The position numbers and the translations under genes were made by a program. Below the pieces are notes generated by a model, which worked only from the letters and a program-made list of their open reading frames with translations, had not been told where the DNA came from and ran no database searches. Below are positions 58,186 through 64,000 of a stretch of DNA of 64,000 nt, piece by piece. Origin of the DNA: Oscillospiraceae bacterium (GTDB taxonomy: Bacteria > Bacillota > Clostridia > Oscillospirales > Ruminococcaceae); contig JAFTXQ010000006.1 in assembly GCA_017461565.1 (NCBI GenBank), positions 55,082 to 119,081 on the forward strand, written 5' to 3'. How positions within the stretch are numbered: the stretch's first letter is position 1; each line of letters opens with the position of its first letter.

Positions 58186-60675
58186 ATGAAGCTTCTTGCA
58201 ATAGACGGAAACAGCATAATGAACCGTGCGTTCTATGGCATCCGTATGCTTACCAACAAAAAGGGACAGTTCACAAATGCGCTTACGGGCTTTATGAATA
58301 TCTACCTCAAGCTTATGAAAGAGGAGCAGCCCGATCATATCGCGGTGGCTTTCGACCTTCGTGCGCCTACGTTCCGTCACAATATGTATTCGGAATACAA
58401 GGCGAACCGCCACGGTATGCCTGAGGAGCTTGCACAGCAGATGCCTGTTATTAAGGAGCTTCTTACCGCACTTGGAATAACCATAGTCGAGAAAGAGGGC
58501 TATGAAGCGGACGACATTATCGGAACGCTTTCACGTGCGGCGGCGGATTCGGGTGCGGATTGCGTGATAATGACCGGAGACCGTGACAGCTTCCAGCTTA
58601 TCAGCGACCGTGTTACAGTACGCCTTGCTTCGACCAAGGAGGATATCATCTACACTCCCGAAAAGATAGGCGAGGTGTACGGCGTGACTCCCCGTGAGAT
58701 GCTGGAGGTAAAGGCGCTCATGGGTGACAGCTCGGACAATATCCCCGGTGTTGCGGGGATAGGCGAAAAGACTGCCCTCGGGCTTATTCAGAAATACCAT
58801 ACTGTTGAGTATATATACGACAATATCGACACCATTGAGGTTACAAATGGTGTGCGCAACAAGCTGATAAACGGAAGAGACAGCGCATATCTCAGCCGAA
58901 AGCTTGCCGAGATAGAGCTTCATGCGCCCGTATCCGAAAATATGTCGGATTACAGCTTCGGCAACCCCTCTGACAGGGCGGCTGAGATACTCACAGAGAT
59001 GGAGATGTTCTCCATACTCAAAAAGCTGAATATGAATGCGGCTCCTGTGAAGTCTGAGCCTGTTGAGGAAAAGTCAGTTGAGGCACCGGTAAATGCTGAG
59101 CCGCTTTTGGAATTTGATATGAACGCCTGCGAGGTAGTGCTAACAGGTGACGAGATACGGGTATTCAGGCAGGGAAAACAGCTTGCAGGCGATATATCCG
59201 TACTGCTTTCCGATGATACTCCCAAGCGCACTGCCGATGCAAAGGCACTGTATTATCACTGCCTTAAGAACGGAATAACGCTGAATAATGTTGTTTTTGA
59301 CACCACACTTGCAGCATATCTTCTGAATGTAAACTCAAACGATTATTCTATCGGGCGTCTTTGTGCCGAGTATGGGGTGACCTATGACGAAAAACGCATC
59401 GGTCAGTCGCTGTTTTTGCTTAACACCGAGTTGTTCAGGCGCATACACGCACAGGGGATGTACAAGGTGCTTTCCGAGATAGAGATACCTCTTGCCGAGG
59501 TGCTGTCCTCTATGGAGCTTGACGGTATCGCTATGGATATCGAAGCGTTACACGATTTCGGAGAGCAGCTTAAGCCACGTATCGCTGAAACCGAGCAGAG
59601 TGTGTATGAGCTTGCAGGACACGAGTTCAATATCGGTTCGCCTAAACAGCTAAGCGCTGTGCTTTTTGAGGAGCTTGGTCTGCCATCAGGCAAAAAGCGT
59701 AAGACGGGCTATTCCACTGACGCTGAAACACTGGAGGGACTTCTGGACAAACATCCGATAATCGGCGGTATACTGGAATACCGTTCGCTGACAAAGCTGT
59801 ACAACACCTATGTCAAGGGCCTTGAGGGAGCAGTGTCCCCCGACGGACGGATGCACACCACGTTCAAACAGACCGAGACCCGCACAGGACGCATCTCCTC
59901 GGCTGAGCCTAATATTCAGAATATCCCTGTTCGTACCGAGCTTGGCAGGAACTTCCGACGCTTTTTTATAGCGGGTGAGGGCAAGACTCTCGTTGATGCG
60001 GACTATTCCCAGATAGAACTGCGAGTGCTGGCGCATCTTGCGGACGACAAGATGATGATAAAGACTTTCTGTGAAAACGGCGATATCCATGCAGAAACAG
60101 CGGCAAGCGTATTCGGTGTCCCTGCGGAATGGGTGGATGAGGATATGCGACGAAAAGCAAAGGCAGTAAACTTCGGCATAGTATATGGTATCGGTGCGTT
60201 TTCTCTTTCAAAGGATATAGGCACATCTGTTGCCGAGGCGAAGCAGTATATCGACGACTATCTGACTCATTTTTCGGGAGTAAAAGCGTATATGGCGCAG
60301 GTGACAGACAGTGCCGAAAAGGACGGATATGCTGTTACTATGTTCGGAAGGCGCAGGTTCATACCTGAAATACTGTCCTCAAACAAGGTTGTGAAGGCTC
60401 TCGGTAAGCGCATCGCCATGAACACTCCGATACAGGGTACTGCGGCGGATATTATCAAGATCGCTATGGTAAAGGTGTATAAACGATTGAAAGAGGAGCT
60501 TCCGCAAGCAAGACTTATACTTCAGGTGCATGATGAGCTTATTGTTGAAGCACCGCTGGAATGTGCGGAGCGTGCCGCTGTTATACTGCGTGAGGAGATG
60601 CAGAGCGCAGTAACCCTTGCGGTTCCGCTTACAGCCGAGGCAAAGGAGGGCATGACCTGGTATGACGCTCACTGA
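58186..60675 (+). CDS. polA: DNA polymerase I
   Basis: Gap-filling and primer-removing polymerase. The 829-residue protein has a 5'-3' exonuclease (MKLLAIDGNSIMNRAFYGIR, EADDIIGTL, GDSSDNIPGV; 1-290), a degenerate 3'-5' exonuclease-like middle domain without the DxE metal motif (so probably no proofreading, as in Bacillus), and a family A polymerase with ADYSQIELRVLAHL, RRKAKAVNFGIVYGI and LQVHDELIVEAP. AACGGAGG precedes the ATG. Overlaps rimI by 14 nt. Confidence 0.97.
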   Translation: MKLLAIDGNSIMNRAFYGIRMLTNKKGQFTNALTGFMNIYLKLMKEEQPDHIAVAFDLRAPTFRHNMYSEYKANRHGMPEELAQQMPVIKELLTALGITIVEKEGYEADDIIGTLSRAAADSGADCVIMTGDRDSFQLISDRVTVRLASTKEDIIYTPEKIGEVYGVTPREMLEVKALMGDSSDNIPGVAGIGEKTALGLIQKYHTVEYIYDNIDTIEVTNGVRNKLINGRDSAYLSRKLAEIELHAPVSENMSDYSFGNPSDRAAEILTEMEMFSILKKLNMNAAPVKSEPVEEKSVEAPVNAEPLLEFDMNACEVVLTGDEIRVFRQGKQLAGDISVLLSDDTPKRTADAKALYYHCLKNGITLNNVVFDTTLAAYLLNVNSNDYSIGRLCAEYGVTYDEKRIGQSLFLLNTELFRRIHAQGMYKVLSEIEIPLAEVLSSMELDGIAMDIEALHDFGEQLKPRIAETEQSVYELAGHEFNIGSPKQLSAVLFEELGLPSGKKRKTGYSTDAETLEGLLDKHPIIGGILEYRSLTKLYNTYVKGLEGAVSPDGRMHTTFKQTETRTGRISSAEPNIQNIPVRTELGRNFRRFFIAGEGKTLVDADYSQIELRVLAHLADDKMMIKTFCENGDIHAETAASVFGVPAEWVDEDMRRKAKAVNFGIVYGIGAFSLSKDIGTSVAEAKQYIDDYLTHFSGVKAYMAQVTDSAEKDGYAVTMFGRRRFIPEILSSNKVVKALGKRIAMNTPIQGTAADIIKIAMVKVYKRLKEELPQARLILQVHDELIVEAPLECAERAAVILREEMQSAVTLAVPLTAEAKEGMTWYDAH

Positions 60676-61096
60676 GGAACAGTTTTTACAGCTTGATACA
60701 GTAGAACAGGAGTGCTTTCACGGAAGCTGGACAAGGGAAATGCTTCTGGAGGAGATAAATAATCCACTGTCCGTGCTGGTGACTGAGCAGAGGGATGACA
60801 GGATCGTAGGATTTGCGCTTGGAAGAGTAGTCGCTGACGAGGGTGAGCTGTATCAGATAGGCGTACTGCCTGAGTATCGCAGGCTGCATATCGGAGGAAA
60901 GCTTCTCGGCGATCTGCACGAAAAAATGAAAGGGCGTGGAGCGGTCTGCTGTTTTCTTGAGGTGCGCAGCAGAAACGCTGCTGCTATAGCCTTGTATGAA
61001 AAGAGCGGATATGAACGCATATCGGTGCGTAAGGGCTATTACGACGATGACGATGCAGTGATATTTCGTGCGCAGCTGCGTGCGGATACTATATAA
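60662..61096 (+). CDS. rimI: Ribosomal protein S18-alanine N-acetyltransferase
   Basis: GNAT acetyltransferase of 144 residues: EQECFHGSWTREML (RimI-specific start), the acetyl-CoA motif IGVLPEYRRLHIGGKLL, and LEVRSRNAAAIALYEKSGYE..RKGYY, the characteristic end. It begins inside the polA 3' end. Usually grouped with tsaB/tsaE/tsaD, which are absent here; the target is assigned by sequence similarity. Confidence 0.9.
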   Translation: MTLTEEQFLQLDTVEQECFHGSWTREMLLEEINNPLSVLVTEQRDDRIVGFALGRVVADEGELYQIGVLPEYRRLHIGGKLLGDLHEKMKGRGAVCCFLEVRSRNAAAIALYEKSGYERISVRKGYYDDDDAVIFRAQLRADTI

Positions 61097-61102
61097 AAAG
61101 AG

Positions 61103-61129
61103 AAACCACGAGGGTTCGCCTCGTGGTTT
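61103..61129. terminator. Bidirectional terminator, rimI/galM
   Basis: Perfect 11-bp stem AAACCACGAGG / CCTCGTGGTTT, loop GTTCG, with AAAAAG and TTTTG flanks. Confidence 0.9.
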
Positions 61130-61149
61130 TGCTGTTCTATGAGAAATTA

Positions 61150-62190
61150 TTATCTTACAGAAAACTCGTATGTAGTGGTGAAGTGATAGGTGTCGCCTGC
61201 TTTCAGTACGCAATCGGGGAACTGGGGCTGGTTGGGAGAGTCGGGAGAATACTGGCTCTCAAGGCACAGGCCTGCATATTTGTTGTAGCTTGCGCCGTTC
61301 TTTCCGGCTTCGCCGTCAAGACCTATTCCGATATAGAACTGGATAGCGGGCTTGTTTGTCTTTACTGTCATCACTCTGCCTGTTGTGGGCTCATATACCT
61401 CTGCGGCGGTACGCATCACATTCGGCTCGCCAAGAACGAAGTTGTGGTCGTAGCCGTTGGGAAGCCTGCCGTTATCCATGTCCTCGCCGACACGCTTGGG
61501 GGAAGTGAAGTCAAAGGCAGTGCCTGTAACATAAGCGAGCTTTCCTGTGGGAATGAGAAGCTCGTCAACAGGTGTGTACTTGTCTGAGTTGATCTGTACG
61601 ATATGGTCCTTGATGTCGCCGTTGCCTGCACCCTTTAGATTGAAATAAGCGTGGTTTGTGAGATTTATAACTGTATCGGCGTCGGAGACCGCTGTGTAGT
61701 CGATCTCAAGTCCGTTTGCAGCGGTAAGAGTGTATTTGACGGCGATCTTTACGGTGCCGGGATAGTTTTCCTCGCCGTCGGGGCTGATGTAACCCAATGT
61801 AACAGAGGGCTCGTCACCGTCGCACAATGCATCCACCGTCCATACACGCTTATTATAACCGAATGCGCCGCCGTGCAGGTGATTTACCTTGTTGTCGTTG
61901 GGGGTGAGCTTGTATTCCTGGCCGTTTACTGTGAACTTTGCGCCGCCGATGCGGTTTGCGTATCGGCCTACCAATGCGCCGTGGGAGCTGTTTCCGTCGA
62001 TATATCCCTGAAGCTTATCGTAGCCGAGAACTACATCTGCCATATTGCCATCCTTATCGGGCACGTCAAGTCCGACAACTGCACCGCCGAAGTTTGTTAT
62101 GCGTGCTGTCATGCCGTTTTTGTTTGTGAGTGTGATGAGGTGACACTTGTAGCCATGGAAGAAACCGAATTCTGTTTTTGTGATGCTCAT
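61150..62190 (-). CDS. galM: Aldose 1-epimerase (mutarotase)
   Basis: Interconverts alpha and beta anomers of hexoses, feeding the Leloir pathway. The 346-residue protein has GRYANRIGGAKF, NHLHGGAFGYNKRVW (catalytic His region), NLTNHAYFNLKG (second His) and a C-terminal CLESQYSPDSPNQPQFP with the conserved Glu. CGGAGG precedes the ATG. Monocistronic and not near galK/galT. Confidence 0.94.
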   Translation of the reverse strand: MSITKTEFGFFHGYKCHLITLTNKNGMTARITNFGGAVVGLDVPDKDGNMADVVLGYDKLQGYIDGNSSHGALVGRYANRIGGAKFTVNGQEYKLTPNDNKVNHLHGGAFGYNKRVWTVDALCDGDEPSVTLGYISPDGEENYPGTVKIAVKYTLTAANGLEIDYTAVSDADTVINLTNHAYFNLKGAGNGDIKDHIVQINSDKYTPVDELLIPTGKLAYVTGTAFDFTSPKRVGEDMDNGRLPNGYDHNFVLGEPNVMRTAAEVYEPTTGRVMTVKTNKPAIQFYIGIGLDGEAGKNGASYNKYAGLCLESQYSPDSPNQPQFPDCVLKAGDTYHFTTTYEFSVR

Positions 62191-62395
62191 TATTTGTCCT
62201 CCGAATTAAGATCATTATAAAATAGTAAGATGTTTTACTGCATTTTCCCTACAATGCACGTGTGATAGTCGGGTGTTTTTATACAGTATATCCAAAAATA
62301 TTGTACTACAAAAGCTGTAAAAAGTCAATATGTGAACCTTTATATTATATCAGGTATCGGGAGGCAAAATATTTTAGTTTTTTGTGCTTCAACTG
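62191..62395. other. Upstream region of galM
   Basis: A minus-strand TATAAT (62220-62215) lies 24 nt before galM but no good -35 is seen. Two short inverted repeats, AGTAA/TTACT (62224-62239) and GCATT/AATGC (62240-62257), sit where a repressor or activator could act. Nothing else is apparent. Confidence 0.35.
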
Positions 62396-62424
62396 TTGAA
62401 AAAAATAAAAAAGTATGATATAAT
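62396..62424 (+). promoter_or_regulatory. Promoter of nrdR
   Basis: TTGAAA (62396-62401), 17-bp A-rich spacer, TATAAT (62419-62424), with about 95 nt of leader. Confidence 0.75.
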
Positions 62425-62523
62425 CACTATATATAGTATGCAATGGTGCAGTTAAGAGCCAATTTGTCGTTGGTTCACATATAAAATTGCTGCGATGCAA
62501 TATTGAGGAAAGAGAGTACTGTT

Positions 62524-62982
62524 ATGAAATGTCCCGAGTGCAGCTGTGAGGAAAGCAAGGTTATTGACTCCCGCCCTACAGAAAACAAAGTGCGCAGACG
62601 CCGTGAGTGTATCCAGTGCGGATACCGCTTCACTACCTATGAGATAGTGGAGGAGATACCGTTGATGGTTATTAAAAAGGACAACTCCATCGAGCCTTTT
62701 GACAGAGAAAAGCTTGTAGAGAGATTGTGCCGTGCAACTGTAAAGCGTCCTGTAAATCTTGAAACCATTGAAAATATGGTGGAGGATATCGCAACAGAGC
62801 TGAAAAACACACTTCAGCGTGAGGTTACATCGGATAAGATAGGTGAGCTTGTCCTGAACAAGCTGAAGGATATCGACCATGTAGCGTATATCAGATTTGC
62901 TTCCGTATATCGTGACTTTAACGATGTGGACAGCTTTATGAAGATAATCTCAGAGCTTGCAGAGGATGAAAAGAGCAAATGA
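62524..62982 (+). CDS. nrdR: Transcriptional repressor NrdR
   Basis: ATP/dATP-sensing repressor of ribonucleotide reductase genes. The 152-residue protein has a zinc ribbon (CPEC...ESKVIDSR...RRRRECIQCGYRFTTYE) and an ATP-cone (PLMVIKKDNSIEPFDREKLVERLCRA...). The ATG at 62524 begins the conserved MKCPEC; a TTG 21 nt earlier lies in the AGGAAAG ribosome-site region. No nrd genes or NrdR boxes were seen in this window. Own promoter and terminator. Confidence 0.96.
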   Translation: MKCPECSCEESKVIDSRPTENKVRRRRECIQCGYRFTTYEIVEEIPLMVIKKDNSIEPFDREKLVERLCRATVKRPVNLETIENMVEDIATELKNTLQREVTSDKIGELVLNKLKDIDHVAYIRFASVYRDFNDVDSFMKIISELAEDEKSK

Positions 62983-62999
62983 ATACTTTATAATATACC

Positions 63000-63027
63000 G
63001 ACCCCGATCTTAAATTCGGGGTCTTTT
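63000..63027 (+). terminator. Terminator after nrdR
   Basis: Perfect 8-bp stem GACCCCGA / TCGGGGTC, 8-nt loop, then TTTT. Confidence 0.85.
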
Positions 63028-63107
63028 GTTTGCTGTAAGAAAATACAAGGTATAAAAAGTTGAAAAAAAGGAAAAATTAATTGTGCAGTATTTTCGGGAA
63101 AGATGTA

Positions 63108-63136
63108 TTGACAATCGTGATGAAAAATGATAAAAT
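63108..63136 (+). promoter_or_regulatory. rRNA operon promoter P1
   Basis: TTGACA (63108-63113), 17-bp spacer, TAAAAT (63131-63136). Confidence 0.8.
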
Positions 63137-63206
63137 ATACAAGCTGTCTGACAGATCACTTCGGAAAGCGGTTGAGAAGAATTTAAAAAATATTTTTAAA
63201 AACCTC

Positions 63207-63235
63207 TTGACAAGCGGAACGAAAAGTGATATAAT
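63207..63235 (+). promoter_or_regulatory. rRNA operon promoter P2
   Basis: TTGACA (63207-63212), 17-bp spacer, TATAAT (63230-63235), consensus in both boxes; 99 bp after P1. Confidence 0.88.
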
Positions 63236-63310
63236 AGACAGGCTGCTGAAAAGCAGTGGATCACTTCGAAAGTTGGTCAAGAAAAAATCAAAGAAATTTG
63301 AAAAAAGTGC

Positions 63311-63339
63311 TTGACAAACTCGAAACGATGTGATATAAT
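63311..63339 (+). promoter_or_regulatory. rRNA operon promoter P3
   Basis: TTGACA (63311-63316), 17-bp spacer, TATAAT (63334-63339), 104 bp after P2. The spacer is identical to that of P4. Confidence 0.9.
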
Positions 63340-63416
63340 AAATAGGCTGCTAAAAAAAGCGGCGGATCACCTCGAAAGAGAGTCAAGAAAAAGTTCAAAA
63401 AAATTTGAAAAAGTAC

Positions 63417-63445
63417 TTGACAAACTCGAAACGATGTGATATAAT
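63417..63445 (+). promoter_or_regulatory. rRNA operon promoter P4
   Basis: TTGACA (63417-63422), 17-bp spacer, TATAAT (63440-63445), 106 bp after P3 and about 220 bp before 16S. Confidence 0.9.
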
Positions 63446-63667
63446 TAAAAAGCTGTCACGCAAAAGCGTGAAGTGAACAAGCTCCTTGAAAATTGAACAG
63501 TAAGAATAAACGAATTAACATTACCTTGTCGATTCTGGTCTTGAAAGAGATCGAGGAGAGATAACAAAAATAATTCTGGATAAACAACAGATTGCGTTTA
63601 TTTTAGTTAAACGTTGGCGTTTATGTAGAGCGGATTGAATCGCATCGAAAGGTGCGTTTTAATACAA
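63446..63667 (+). other. rRNA leader
   Basis: Contains a TCACGC-AAAA-GCGTGA hairpin (63456-63471) at the P4 start, and CTCCTTGAAAATTGAACA (63482-63499), which resembles the boxA-type antitermination segment of Firmicutes rrn leaders. The remainder probably forms the 5' half of the 16S processing stem, whose partner lies outside the window. Confidence 0.5.
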
Positions 63668-64000
63668 ACTTTAAAGAGTTTGATCCTGGCTCAGGACGAA
63701 CGCTGGCGGCACGCCTAACACATTCAAGTCGAACGGTGAAGATGGTGCTTGCACCATCGGATCAGTGGCGGACGGGTGAGTAACACGTGAGCAACCTGCC
63801 TTTCAGTGGGGGACAACAGTTGGAAACGACTGCTAATACCGCATAACGTCATTTGGGGGCATCCTCGAATGACCAAAGATTTATCGCTGAGATATGGGCG
63901 CGCTTCTGATTAGATAGTTGGTGAGGTAACGGCTCACCAAGTCGACGATCAGTAGCCGGACTGAGAGGTTGAACTGCCACATTGGGACTGAGACACGGCC
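63668..64000 (+). rRNA. rrs: 16S ribosomal RNA, 5' part (cut by window end)
   Basis: Starts about 7 nt before AGAGTTTGATCCTGGCTCAG (63675-63694), the universal 16S 5' segment, and continues through GACGAACGCTGGCGGC, GGCGGACGGGTGAGTAACACGTGAGCAA and ACTGAGACACGGCC. The 5' end is placed by alignment to the E. coli numbering. The sequence is of the Clostridia type; the first 333 nt are present. Confidence 0.98.

Larger units (their letters stand above)
63131..63445 (+). repeat. Three tandem promoter-leader repeat units
   Basis: Each unit of about 100-106 bp holds a -10, a short hairpin starting about 7-8 nt later, an (A/G)GATCAC(T/C)TCG box (63153, 63258, 63364), a GAAAG..GT(T/C)(A/G)AGAA segment, an A/T tract and the next TTGACA. 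The last two units are the most alike, implying stepwise duplication. Confidence 0.85.

Noticed and set aside
63081-63314. A Lys/Ser-rich 77-codon open frame before the rRNA operon
   Set aside because: It runs through rrn promoters P1 and P2 and has no ribosome site; the promoter array explains the sequence.

Overview
The window is a 64-kb piece of a low-to-moderate GC Gram-positive (Clostridia) chromosome, most likely a Ruminococcus or close relative; the species cannot be fixed from sequence alone. The basis is a C-terminal type I dockerin on a large secreted repeat protein, a SCIFF ranthipeptide with its radical SAM maturase (a Clostridia hallmark), Firmicutes-type gene orders (miaB-ricA-mutS-mutL; rpoB-rpoC-rpsL-rpsG-fusA-tuf), and strong sigma-A promoters with 17-bp spacers throughout. 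Nearly all of the window is housekeeping DNA. I see no tRNA, CRISPR array, insertion sequence or transposase.

Layout. 1-4.3 kb: 3' part of a dockerin protein with three YDG-like and seven chitobiase C-terminal-like repeats. 4.4-8.0 kb (minus): scifF peptide, SCIFF maturase and pyruvate kinase, separated by hairpin terminators. 8.1-11.7 kb (minus): uvrC-rsmD-coaD-coiled-coil protein. 11.8-13.0 kb: GH3 lipoprotein. 13.1-25.5 kb: RNA polymerase and str operon, with internal promoters for rpsL and tuf. 25.6-31.8 kb: cca, mreB-like, glgP and a DUF4422 gene, the first three with textbook promoters and the fourth with a long structured leader. 31.9-36.7 kb (minus): CE2-type esterase, hemW, lepA and a membrane protein. 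37.0-38.2 kb: a three-gene phage-type lysis cassette. 38.3-50.2 kb (minus): an eleven-gene run (prmA, two membrane proteins, recD2, comF, miaB, ricA-like, mutS, two membrane-anchored proteins, mutL) devoted to translation modification, DNA repair and uptake. 50.6-51.7 kb: an HTH-TPR regulator. 51.7-57.1 kb (minus): a HEYGH membrane protein coupled to a TtcA-like gene, then ispF, ispD, pheA and a PASTA-domain pseudokinase. 57.4-61.1 kb: YcxB-like protein, polA, rimI. 61.1-62.2 kb: galM (minus). 62.5-63.0 kb: nrdR. 63.1 kb to the end: four tandem rRNA promoters, the leader and the first third of 16S rRNA.

Most noteworthy: (1) a PASTA 'kinase' whose HRD and DFG aspartates are both replaced and which carries an N-terminal zinc-ribbon-like Cys motif; (2) two mosaic palindromic elements sharing an AATAAAACAGCGCAAT hairpin, each lying between a minus-strand promoter and its gene, one flanked by a perfect 10-bp direct repeat that duplicates the promoter -10; (3) a SCIFF peptide gene with a TTG start and a terminator before its maturase; (4) four rrn promoters spaced about 100 bp apart, each with a covarying hairpin at the predicted RNA 5' end; (5) an isolated holin-endolysin cassette; (6) an rpsL promoter whose -35 box is inside the preceding terminator stem. 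No wholly new multigene system is evident; the pseudokinase and the palindromic elements are the best candidates for something undescribed.
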